From an uncultured Opitutia bacterium (GTDB lineage Bacteria > Verrucomicrobiota > Verrucomicrobiia > Opitutales > Opitutaceae): a DNA stretch of 47,905 bases. Position 1 is the stretch's first letter. Every line of letters starts with the position of its first letter. The notes beneath the pieces are model-generated. The model searched no databases and had not been told where the DNA came from. It saw only the letters and a program-made list of their open reading frames with translations. The stretch lies in assembly GCA_903919985.1 (NCBI GenBank), contig CAIXKG010000149.1:1-47905 (forward strand), given 5' to 3'. Of the stretch, positions 38,995 through 46,940 are shown piece by piece. The position numbers were made by a program, and so were the translations under genes.

Positions 38995-39534
38995 ATGCCC
39001 ACCGTTCTCGCAATTCTTGCCGAAGGTTTTGAGGAAATCGAAACGGTCACGCCGATCGATCTTTTGCGGCGGGCCGGAGTCGCAGTTACGGTCGCCGCAC
39101 TGGCCGAGGGCATTAATGTAACCGGCCGCGCCGGCCTCACGTTGCACGCCGACACGCCGCTCTCGGCGGTCATGGCCCATGATTTCGACTGCGTTTTCCT
39201 GCCCGGCGGTCCCGGCGTGAAAAATCTCCGCGCCGACCCTCGAGTGCGCGAACTGGTGCAACGCCAGTATACCGCCGGTCGCTGGTTGGCGGCGATCTGC
39301 GCCGCGCCCACCGTGCTCAACGACGCCGGCTTGCTGACCGGCCGGCGCTACACGGCGCATTTTTCCGTGGCCGACGAATTGCCTGATATTCTCGCCCACG
39401 AACGGACCGTCACCGACGGCAGACTCCTTACATCCCGCGGCGCCGGGACGGCGCTTGATTTTGGCCTTCAACTGGTCGCCTTGCTTTGTGGCTCACCTAA
39501 AGCGGACGAAGTCGCGCGCTCCATCTGCGCGTGA
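38995..39534 (+). CDS. DJ-1/PfpI family protein
   Basis: Protein of 179 residues from ATG 38995. The family features are the N-terminal TVLAILAEGFEEIETVTPIDLLRRAG with its conserved glutamate, the VFLPGGPG region and the nucleophile elbow AAICAAPTVL with Cys102. The end (SRGAGTALDFGLQLVALL) is normal. Members include deglycase or glyoxalase-like enzymes, chaperones and thiazole-synthesis proteins (ThiJ); the exact role cannot be read from the sequence. It starts 19 bp from the divergent epimerase-like gene. Confidence 0.93.
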   Translation: MPTVLAILAEGFEEIETVTPIDLLRRAGVAVTVAALAEGINVTGRAGLTLHADTPLSAVMAHDFDCVFLPGGPGVKNLRADPRVRELVQRQYTAGRWLAAICAAPTVLNDAGLLTGRRYTAHFSVADELPDILAHERTVTDGRLLTSRGAGTALDFGLQLVALLCGSPKADEVARSICA

Positions 39535-39692
39535 TCCGCCCCAGATTACCGCACGCCACACGTACTTTGAGACGACTTCCGCCCTGCGCGCCGCGCGGTC
39601 CCATCTTCAAGCCGAAGGTGGAGGAGCGACGCACCAAAGATCACCGGCTTGACCGTTGAAGGATCGCCCACGCATGCTTGAACCCGCCCAAA

Positions 39693-40760
39693 ATGAATCC
39701 CCTGAAAAATCATCGCCTGTCCCTCGCGCTTTGCGCCGCTCTCACTGGTCTCGCGGCCAACGCCGCTGAAATTGGTCTCCCTCCGACCCTGTCGCCCGAC
39801 GCCAAGGTCGAAAAATTGGCGACGCTGCCAACTGAAACCTATACCGTGTCTGGCCGCCCGTTCACCGAGGGCACAACCACCGCGCCCAATGGCGACGTCT
39901 ATTTTGTCGAGCAAAACAGCAGCAAGATCATGAAGTGGAGCGTCGCGGACAAGACACTCTCGGTATTCATGCACCCGGCTGGCTTCTCGAATGGCATGTC
40001 CTTCGACGCTAAAGGCAACCTCATCGCCTGTGCCGACGAGCGCAACGAGCTTTGGTCGATCTCGCTGACCAAGACGGAAACCATTCCCTACCCGCAACCG
40101 CTCAATCCGGCTGTCGGCGAAAAGCCATCTGCCGAAAAAATCACCCTACCCGCGCACACGGTCCTGCTGGATGGGCACTACAAGGGAAAACTTTTCGGCG
40201 GCCCTAACGATCTCTGGATTCGTCCTGATGGCGGAATCTATTTCACCGATCCCTACTACGCCCGCCAGTGGTGGGCGCCGGGGCGCGTCCAGGAGCAGGA
40301 ACTGAAAACCGTGTACTTCCTCTCGTCCGACCACAAAACCGTGACGCGTGTCCTCGCCGAATTTAATTCGGCCAAGGGGGCTCCAGGCACCCCGAACGGA
40401 ATCATCGGCACGCCCGACGGTAAAACGCTGTATGTCGCGAATATCGACGGCCGTGAAATCGTCAGCTTCGACGTGCAACCTGACGGCGCTCTGACCAATA
40501 AAAAAATCATCTGCAATTTCGGATCCGACGGCATGACCCTCGATAACCAGGGCAATCTCTACCTAAGTGCCTTCAGCCGGACCCCGGGTGTCACCGTGGT
40601 CAGCACTAAAACCGGCGAGCAGATCGGTTTCATTCCTGTGCCGGAAGCGCCCGCCAACATGTGCTTCGGCGGAAAAAACCACGACACTCTCTACATCACC
40701 GCACGCACCGGTTTCTATTCCGTCCCGACCAACGTAAAAGGCGCCAGCTTGGTCAAGTGA
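39693..40760 (+). CDS. Secreted SMP-30/gluconolactonase-like protein
   Basis: Exported six-bladed propeller of 355 residues, from ATG 39693. The signal peptide is NHRLSLALCAALTGLAANAAE. Family blocks include the metal-binding region EGTTTAPNGDVYFVEQNSSKIMKW, KGNLIACADERNELWSI, GGPNDLWIRPDGGIYFTDPYY and FGSDGMTLDNQGNLYLSAF. Lactonase activity on a sugar lactone is the likely function. The neighbouring genes give no pathway hint. Repeat-bearing intergenic DNA follows. Confidence 0.9.
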   Translation: MNPLKNHRLSLALCAALTGLAANAAEIGLPPTLSPDAKVEKLATLPTETYTVSGRPFTEGTTTAPNGDVYFVEQNSSKIMKWSVADKTLSVFMHPAGFSNGMSFDAKGNLIACADERNELWSISLTKTETIPYPQPLNPAVGEKPSAEKITLPAHTVLLDGHYKGKLFGGPNDLWIRPDGGIYFTDPYYARQWWAPGRVQEQELKTVYFLSSDHKTVTRVLAEFNSAKGAPGTPNGIIGTPDGKTLYVANIDGREIVSFDVQPDGALTNKKIICNFGSDGMTLDNQGNLYLSAFSRTPGVTVVSTKTGEQIGFIPVPEAPANMCFGGKNHDTLYITARTGFYSVPTNVKGASLVK

Positions 40761-41090
40761 TGGACTTGAAAACGCACCGCGGTCCTCGAGGTTGACGCGC
40801 GAAGCGGCAGGGCCGACCTGCTTTCGTGTTTCGGCGGCAGATTCTGGTTCAGGCTCCCGCGTGAAGCTCAACATCGGAAAGTGCTTTGAAGCCCGTGCCA
40901 GCGCTGGCAGGCCGGGCGCCGGCCAGTCTGCGGCGATGCGACGCCGGGTGGCACGGGACCGGGACGCTTGTCGAGGCCCATGTCGAGCTCGGTCCCTTTC
41001 GTTACGGTATGACTGCCACCGCGATTCCGGGAAAACGGTGGCACCGTTGAAATATCAACCGAGATCGTTGCTCCTCCCTACTTATCCTCC
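40761..41090. other. Intergenic region between SMP-30-like and oxidoreductase genes
   Basis: No convincing gene. It holds the 66-nt inverted repeat at 40892-40957. The final 50 bases before the oxidoreductase ATG are pyrimidine-rich (TTGCTCCTCCCTACTTATCCTCC) without a ribosome-binding sequence. Confidence 0.4.
40892..40957. repeat. 66-nt palindromic element
   Basis: CCCGTGCCA (40892-40900) pairs with TGGCACGGG (40949-40957), with GC-rich inner hairpins such as CCGGGCGCCGG. It has the same overall length as the better-matched element at 46758-46823, though the arm sequences differ. Confidence 0.5.
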
Positions 41091-42479
41091 ATGAAATCCT
41101 ACGATTTTGTCAGTATCGGCGGCGGCAGTGCGGGCTTTAACGCCGCCCGGGTCGCGACCGGGCTCGGCCTCCGCACGGCGATTGTTGACGGTGCAAAAGA
41201 CCTCGGCGGCCTCTGCATCCTGCGTGGCTGCATGCCCTCAAAAACCTTGATCTACATGGCCGAGGTTCTGCACCTCGCCCAAAAGGGAAAAACCTTCGGT
41301 CTGAATATTCGTTCCGCCCGCGCCAACATGAAAGCAATGCAGGCGCGAAAGAAGAAAATCATTGCCGAGTTCGCCGCGTACCGGGTTGAGGCGCTGCACG
41401 CAGGTAAATTCGACCTGATTCGAGCCCACGCTTTTTTCATCGATCCGCACACGCTCCAGCTCAGCAGTGGTCAAAAAATTCGCTCTAAATATTTTCTGAT
41501 CGGCACCGGCTCCAAGGTCAGTGTGCCGCCCGTGCCTGGACTCGCCGACGCCAAATGCTGGACGAGTGACGACGTCCTGAACCTCGATTTTATCCCGAAG
41601 AGCGTCATCGTCTTGGGCGGTGGCATTGTAGCCTGCGAACTCGCGCAGTTTCTCAACCGCATCGGCTCGCGCGTGACCTTGATTCAACGCAGTCAGAATA
41701 TACTACGGGATCATTCTGATGCTGCGTCTTCGGTCGTGCAAAAAGCTCTCGCCGACGAAGGCATCGAGCTGTTTGCCGGCACCCAACTACAAAACGTCGC
41801 GCAAAATGCCCGCGGCGTCGCGGTCTCTTTTGTCCACGATGGAAAACTCGTCGTGCGCAGGGCCGCGCATCTTTTCAACGCCCTCGGCCGCGAGCCCAAC
41901 ACCGCGTCGCTCACCCTGCCTGCCGCCGGCGTTAAAACGCGGGGCCGCGGCCGGATTGTTATCAATCGCTGGCAGCAAACCAGTGCGCCGCATATTTACG
42001 CCGCGGGGGATTGCTCCGGTCCGGCTGAGATCGTTCATATCGCGATCCAGCAGGGCGAACTCGCGGCCCGCCACGCCGCCGGCATCAAAAAACTGAAACC
42101 AGTCGATTGGTCGCTGTTGCTCAACGTCGTCTTCACGGACCCGCAGCTCGCCACCATCGGACGCCTCGAACGGGAGCTGACCGAGCAAAATATCGATTAT
42201 CTCACTGCGAGTTATCCGTTCAACGATCACGGCAAATCCATCCTAATGGAGGCGAATTACGGCTACGTGAAAGTCATCGCCGAGCCCAAGCGTGGTCGCA
42301 TTCTTGGGGCCGAAATCGTCGGCAAAGACGCCGGCGAACTCATCCACGCGTTCAGCGGGCCCCTCGCGATGAAGGCCACGGTATTCGATCTGCTCCGCGC
42401 GCCCTGGTACCATCCTACGCTCGGCGAGATCATCACTTATCCGCTCGAAGAAATTGCGGAGAAGATCAACGGGCCGTGA
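41091..42479 (+). CDS. FAD-dependent pyridine nucleotide-disulfide oxidoreductase
   Basis: Class I flavoprotein disulfide reductase of 462 residues. The FAD-binding start YDFVSIGGGSAGFNAA, the redox-active disulfide in LGGLCILRGCMPSKT (Cys-x4-Cys), the NAD(P)-binding SVIVLGGGIVACELAQFL, the second FAD motif HIYAAGDC and the dimerisation domain (VFTDPQLATIG onwards) are all in order. It resembles mercuric reductase-like and dihydrolipoamide dehydrogenase-like proteins. It lacks the usual HxxxxE at the C-terminus in its standard form (HAFSGPLAMKAT and HPTLGEIITYPLEE are nearest), so the substrate is uncertain. It is convergent with hisA, 31 bp apart. Confidence 0.9.
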   Translation: MKSYDFVSIGGGSAGFNAARVATGLGLRTAIVDGAKDLGGLCILRGCMPSKTLIYMAEVLHLAQKGKTFGLNIRSARANMKAMQARKKKIIAEFAAYRVEALHAGKFDLIRAHAFFIDPHTLQLSSGQKIRSKYFLIGTGSKVSVPPVPGLADAKCWTSDDVLNLDFIPKSVIVLGGGIVACELAQFLNRIGSRVTLIQRSQNILRDHSDAASSVVQKALADEGIELFAGTQLQNVAQNARGVAVSFVHDGKLVVRRAAHLFNALGREPNTASLTLPAAGVKTRGRGRIVINRWQQTSAPHIYAAGDCSGPAEIVHIAIQQGELAARHAAGIKKLKPVDWSLLLNVVFTDPQLATIGRLERELTEQNIDYLTASYPFNDHGKSILMEANYGYVKVIAEPKRGRILGAEIVGKDAGELIHAFSGPLAMKATVFDLLRAPWYHPTLGEIITYPLEEIAEKINGP

Positions 42480-42510
42480 ACGCTGCGCCGCGCCCTGCCG
42501 CGCGGGGATT

Positions 42511-43236
42511 CTAAGGCGCGAGGGTGAGCAGGTCGGCCAGGTCCACGCGCTTTTCGTAGATCGCTTTGCCCACGATTACTCCGTCGAGATTCGCATAACG
42601 GCGCGCTAAGCTCACGAGGTTTTTTACATCCTCGCGCTGACTCACCCCGCCACTCGCGATAACGTTAAACTTTCCTGCGGCGAGCATCGCTTCTTGGGCG
42701 GCCAGATTCGGTCCCGTCATCATGCCGTCGGTGCCGATGTCGGTGTAGATGAGGGTCCGTACATCGAGGGCATCCATGCGCTTCGCCAGCGTCAGCGCCC
42801 CGGTGCCCGTGGTGTCGACCCAGCCTTTGACCGCCACCAGACCGTTCTTGGCATCGATGCCGACCGCGATCTTTTCGCCGAAGGCCTGCACGAGTTCGCC
42901 CACAAAGCTTTCGCTCTCCGCGGCGCGCGTGCCGATGACCACCCGACTCACGCCGAATCCGAGCGCGCGCTCCACCGCGGCCCGCGCCCGCAAGCCGCCG
43001 CCGAGCTGGACCTTCATCCCGAGTGCGGCGATGGCCTGGACGACCGCGAGATTCTGGGGCTCGCCCATGAACGCTCCGTCGAGGTCGACCACATGCACCC
43101 ACGCGCTGCCGGCCGCCTTGAACTGCTGCGCGATGTCGACCGGGTTTTCGGCGTAGACTGTTTCCTGATCAGCGCGGCCCTGCGTTAGCCGCACGCAACG
43201 GCCGCCCTTGATGTCGATGGCTGGATAAATCGTCAT
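42511..43236 (-). CDS. hisA: HisA isomerase (histidine biosynthesis)
   Basis: Converts ProFAR to PRFAR (the fourth step of histidine biosynthesis) on a TIM barrel, 241 residues. The catalytic aspartates lie in PAIDIKGGRCVRL near the N-terminus and in YTDIGTDGMMTGPN. The phosphate-binding loops QLGGGLR, VIGTRAAES and VIASGGVS are present. The gene is alone: no other his genes are within the window, so the pathway genes are scattered. It is divergent from the M42 gene with 49 bp between the starts. Confidence 0.97.
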   Translation of the reverse strand: MTIYPAIDIKGGRCVRLTQGRADQETVYAENPVDIAQQFKAAGSAWVHVVDLDGAFMGEPQNLAVVQAIAALGMKVQLGGGLRARAAVERALGFGVSRVVIGTRAAESESFVGELVQAFGEKIAVGIDAKNGLVAVKGWVDTTGTGALTLAKRMDALDVRTLIYTDIGTDGMMTGPNLAAQEAMLAAGKFNVIASGGVSQREDVKNLVSLARRYANLDGVIVGKAIYEKRVDLADLLTLAP

Positions 43237-43285
43237 TTGACAAAAACGTTTTGCGCCGCCGCCCGAAGGGGCGAGACTAAACGAA

Positions 43286-44353
43286 ATGTCATCCTATCAA
43301 GTTCCACCCTTTCTCGCCGAACTGCTGCACGCTCGCTCGCCCTCCGGCTACGAGTTCGAAGCCCAAGCGGTGTTCGATCGCCACGTGAAGCCCGCGGCCG
43401 ATCTCTACGCCAAGGACGCCATGGGGAACCGCCTCGCGACCCTTAATCCCTCGGGCGACCCGGTGCTCATGCTGGCGGGCCACATGGACGAACTCGGTCT
43501 CATCATTACGTTCATCAACAAGGATGGATTTATTTATTTCGACACGATCGGCGGCCATGACCTCAGCATCATCTCGGGTCGGCGCGTCATCATCCAAACC
43601 GAACACGGCCCCGTGAAAGGCGTCACCGGCAAGCGCGCCATCCATCTCATGGACGAGGAGGATCGCAAAAAAGTCCCGAAGAAGCACGAGATCTGGATCG
43701 ATATCGGCGCGTCTTCCAAAACGGAAGCCATTGAACGAGTTGGAATCGGCGACGTCGCCACCTACGATCACGAGTTGGAAATGATTCACGGCAGCATCGG
43801 AACGGCGCGCGCGTTCGACAACAAAGTCGGCGCCTACGTCGTGGGCGAGACACTCATCCGGCTCGCCAAGGAAAGAAAGAAACTCGCCGCAAAAGTCGTC
43901 AGCGTCGCCACGGCGCAGGAGGAAATAGGCGTTCGCGGCGCCACCACGGCGGTCTACACCGTTGATCCTCACATCGCCCTTGCGGTCGACGTCGGGCACG
44001 CCACGGACCATCCCGATTGCGACAATCGAAAATTCGGCGAAACCAAGCTGGGCGGCGGTCCGATCATCTGCCGCGGCGCCAATATCAATCACAAGGTTTT
44101 CGAGCGCCTCGTAAAAGCCGCCAAAAAACTGAAAATTCCTTACCAAATCGAGGCTGATCCCCGTCCGACCGGCACCGATGCCCGCGCGGTGCAAATCGGC
44201 CGCGGCGGCGTCGCGACCGGGTTGGTGAGCATCCCGCTGCGTTACATGCATACTCCAAGCGAAGTCGTGGACCTCCAGGATGTGGAGCGCTGCGTGCAAC
44301 TCTTCGTCGAGTTCGCGAAGGGTCTGGAAAAAGGCGACTACGCGCACTGGTGA
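43286..44353 (+). CDS. M42-family metallopeptidase (glutamyl aminopeptidase/cellulase M-like)
   Basis: Cytoplasmic aminopeptidase of 355 residues that binds two metals. The metal-ligand regions are recognisable: MLAGHMDELGLI, ARAFDNKVGAYV, TAQEEIGVRGA and AVDVGHATDHPD. The downstream RYMHTPSEVVDLQDV holds the last ligand, as in the family. Oligomeric M42 enzymes degrade peptides released by larger proteases. The start ATG 43286 gives the usual N-terminus (HARSPSGYE). It is divergent from hisA and precedes the methyltransferase unit. Confidence 0.95.
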   Translation: MSSYQVPPFLAELLHARSPSGYEFEAQAVFDRHVKPAADLYAKDAMGNRLATLNPSGDPVLMLAGHMDELGLIITFINKDGFIYFDTIGGHDLSIISGRRVIIQTEHGPVKGVTGKRAIHLMDEEDRKKVPKKHEIWIDIGASSKTEAIERVGIGDVATYDHELEMIHGSIGTARAFDNKVGAYVVGETLIRLAKERKKLAAKVVSVATAQEEIGVRGATTAVYTVDPHIALAVDVGHATDHPDCDNRKFGETKLGGGPIICRGANINHKVFERLVKAAKKLKIPYQIEADPRPTGTDARAVQIGRGGVATGLVSIPLRYMHTPSEVVDLQDVERCVQLFVEFAKGLEKGDYAHW

Positions 44354-44487
44354 TCCGAATCCCGAACACGTCAGAGGAGACCGTCCCGCACCACGGCTGG
44401 TGCCGCCCGCTCTGCCCCCTGCAGAGGGCATCGATCGGGCTTTTCCTTTGAGTCCGTGATTTAAAACTTCATCCGAAAGCTATTCCA

Positions 44488-45480
44488 ATGATCGCCACTC
44501 TCGACGCACCTCTGACCGACGCGCTGTGCGATCCGCTCGCGCTCCGGGTTGAGGGCTGGATCCACGGAGATAAGGACCACGAGAATATCATTGGCGTCGA
44601 AATTTGTGCAGACGGCGAACGCGTCGGTTTGACCTACGCCTTGGCGTTGCGCCCGGACGTCGTCGCAGCCCTCGCGCTCCCGGCTGGCATCCGCACCGGA
44701 TTTTTGCTCGACGCGCACTGCCCGGCCGCCCGCTTCGACGCACCCCTCACACTCACGGTTCACGCTGTCTTCCGCGATGGATCGCGCTCGGCTCCGCTCG
44801 TAACCCGCGAGGTGCGGATGATGGCCCGCGACTACCGCCGCAACCATTTCGGAGTTCTGCTCGATCAGAGCACGATCGCGGTGCAACGCCGTGGAAATAT
44901 TTTCGCCACCGGCCCGTCGCTTTCCGAGCCAAGCCCGGAGATTACGCAGCTGCTCGCGCGCTATTTGCCCCGTGCACCGCGCCGAATCCTCGACGTTGGC
45001 TGCGGGATTGGCTCCTATGGTCGCGGCTTAATCGCGCAGGGTTACGACTGGCACGGCGCGGAAGTCAGCGCGTCGGACTGCGCCGAACTCAAACGACTTG
45101 GACTTCCACACACGCACGTCGTTCCGGGCAGGCTGCCGTTTGCTGATGCCACGTTCGATTCGGCCATCGCGATTGAAGTCCTCGAACACATCGAAGAGCC
45201 TCGTCCGTTCCTCACCGAGATTCGCCGCGCCGCGCCGCGTCAGTTGATCGTATCCGTGCCGAATTCCGAGTTGCTCGGCTATCTTTACGATTATCTGGCG
45301 ACGCCGTGGCACATGCTTGAGGGCGATCACAAAAACTTTTTTACCCGCTGGAGTTTGGGTGCGTTGCTGGGTGAATTTTATCCGCGGGTCGAAGTCGGTT
45401 TTCACACGCCCTATCCCTTGCGCACCGTCGAAGGCACGCCGCTGCACTACAATCTCTTCGCGGTCGCCAGTACGCCATGA
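44488..45480 (+). CDS. Class I SAM methyltransferase with N-terminal beta-domain
   Basis: Protein of 330 residues. The first 120 residues look beta-rich and carry no motif I recognise (ALRVEGWIHGDKDHENI and LTLTVHAVFRDGSRSAPL). The C-terminal part is a class I methyltransferase: motif I is ILDVGCGIGSYGRGL, motif II lies in GRLPFADATFDSAIAIEVLEHI, and the following sequence (RQLIVSVPNSELLGYLYDYL) is typical. Its stop overlaps the start of the downstream membrane-protein gene in an ATGA, so the two are coupled. Methylation of a glycan or of a lipid-linked sugar is plausible, but the sequence does not name the acceptor. Confidence 0.85.
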   Translation: MIATLDAPLTDALCDPLALRVEGWIHGDKDHENIIGVEICADGERVGLTYALALRPDVVAALALPAGIRTGFLLDAHCPAARFDAPLTLTVHAVFRDGSRSAPLVTREVRMMARDYRRNHFGVLLDQSTIAVQRRGNIFATGPSLSEPSPEITQLLARYLPRAPRRILDVGCGIGSYGRGLIAQGYDWHGAEVSASDCAELKRLGLPHTHVVPGRLPFADATFDSAIAIEVLEHIEEPRPFLTEIRRAAPRQLIVSVPNSELLGYLYDYLATPWHMLEGDHKNFFTRWSLGALLGEFYPRVEVGFHTPYPLRTVEGTPLHYNLFAVASTP

Positions 45481-46679
45481 GCGGAGTCCCATCGGCCTGG
45501 GCCGCTGCCCGAACGAGGCGCCTGCTCATCGCCTTTGCCGCGGTCGCCCTCGTCGCCGTGCGCAAGTCCGACAGCTTGCTCAATCCGCAATTTTGGGCGG
45601 AAGACGGCGCCCTCTTCTTCATCGAAGCCGAGGGGTACGGCGGCTGGTTTGACCTTTTTCGGGCCTACGAAGGCTATCTTCATTTTATCCCGCGTTTCAT
45701 CGCCGCCACGGCGACTGCGCTGCCCTTGGAGATTGTCCCCGGATTCTACGCGGGATGCGCGTTAGCGGTGACCGGCATGGTGGCGTGGTGGCTGCAGTCG
45801 CCCCGAATTCCGCTTCCTGGCGGCTGGGTCGCAGCACTCGCTATAGGGGCCGTCCCGCACACCGGCGAAGTGTGGCTGACCACTAGCAATCTACAGTGGA
45901 TCACAGCGCTCGGACTTTTCGCGCTCGTCATCGTCCGCGATGCCGACACCGCGACTTCGCGCGGCGGCGAACTCGGTTTCCTGGCGATCACTGGGCTCAC
46001 CGGGCCCTTTATTATTCTGGCGCTGCCGATGTTTTTGTGGCGCGCGATCGAGCGGCGCTCCCGCTGGAGTTGGATCTTGTGCGCCTCGGCCGGGATCATT
46101 GCGGCGTGCCATCTGCCCTCGCTCCTGGCGCGGACGCAGCCGGCCGAAGTTGTGCCGTGGGCGCCCTGGCATCATCTCGCAATCGCAGGACGCCGCACGG
46201 TCGGCACCCTCTTTTTCGGCCACCTCGAGCTGAACGAGATGATCGCGGCATTGCTCGGATTAGGTTTCACCGCCATCATCATTCCCGTGCTGTGGCAGCA
46301 GCGTGCGCGGTTAAAAGGCGGCCTGCCGCTCCTGTTCGCCGCACTCGTGGTGCTGGCCGCCACCGGCTACAAGGCCCGTCCGGACACTTGGACCCTCAGC
46401 GAACTGGGCAACGGCGACCGCTACTTCTTTATACCTAAAGTTATTTTGCTCTGGCTGCTCGCCGCGCTCGCGCTGACGTCGCATGGACGCGTCCGCATCA
46501 CGCTGGTGGCCGCGGGCGTTGTTGCGCTTGCGGCGAACGCGCCACGTTTTTTCATCCCGCCCGCACCAGACCAACACTGGAGCACCTCCTGTGAATTGAT
46601 CGCGCGCGGTCAACCCGTGTGGGTGCCGATTCTGCCAGCCGACAGTTATATGCTCCATCCCGGCCGACGCCCGCGTTGA
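45477..46679 (+). CDS. Multi-pass membrane protein, GT-C-like
   Basis: Integral membrane protein of 400 residues with about eight to ten hydrophobic segments. Near the N-terminus, after the first segment, NPQFWAEDGALFF offers an Asp/Glu pair like the catalytic region in the first loop of GT-C glycosyltransferases. Others that can be seen include TSNLQWITALGLFALV and LLFAALVVLAATGYK. It is coupled by ATGA to the preceding methyltransferase. A lipid-linked-sugar transferase role is inference from topology and the acidic motif, not established. Confidence 0.7.
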   Translation: MSGVPSAWAAARTRRLLIAFAAVALVAVRKSDSLLNPQFWAEDGALFFIEAEGYGGWFDLFRAYEGYLHFIPRFIAATATALPLEIVPGFYAGCALAVTGMVAWWLQSPRIPLPGGWVAALAIGAVPHTGEVWLTTSNLQWITALGLFALVIVRDADTATSRGGELGFLAITGLTGPFIILALPMFLWRAIERRSRWSWILCASAGIIAACHLPSLLARTQPAEVVPWAPWHHLAIAGRRTVGTLFFGHLELNEMIAALLGLGFTAIIIPVLWQQRARLKGGLPLLFAALVVLAATGYKARPDTWTLSELGNGDRYFFIPKVILLWLLAALALTSHGRVRITLVAAGVVALAANAPRFFIPPAPDQHWSTSCELIARGQPVWVPILPADSYMLHPGRRPR

Positions 46680-46940
46680 AGCTCCTAGGTTGGGCGACGC
46701 TTCAGCCGACATTCCGACCTCAGTAGCGGTTTTAGCCTAGCCGTGGCCGTTTTGGGTAGCGGCAGGCGTCTCTGCCTGCCGGATTCCGCGTGCTCGCCTC
46801 GGCACGCAGGGACGCCGGCCGCTGCGTTGTTTGCCGCGAAATCCTTTGCGGCTACGCAAGCGCGATCAAGCGTCGCGCTACTTCCGAATGCGAATTCCCG
46901 CTTCCCGTTGCGCCGTGCGTCTGTCTCTTTTGTGGGCTGA
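46680..46940. other. Repeat-bearing intergenic region upstream of the last gene
   Basis: No convincing gene. Its main content is the large inverted repeat at 46758-46823. The rest shows no clear promoter boxes. Confidence 0.4.
46758..46823. repeat. 66-nt near-perfect inverted repeat
   Basis: The 23-nt arms at 46758-46780 and 46801-46823 are inverted copies that match at 20 of 23 positions. The left arm contains GGCAGGC-GTCTCT-GCCTGCC and the spacer has GCGTGC against GCACGC, so the whole element can fold as one long or several nested hairpins. It lies between two membrane-protein genes. Confidence 0.75.
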
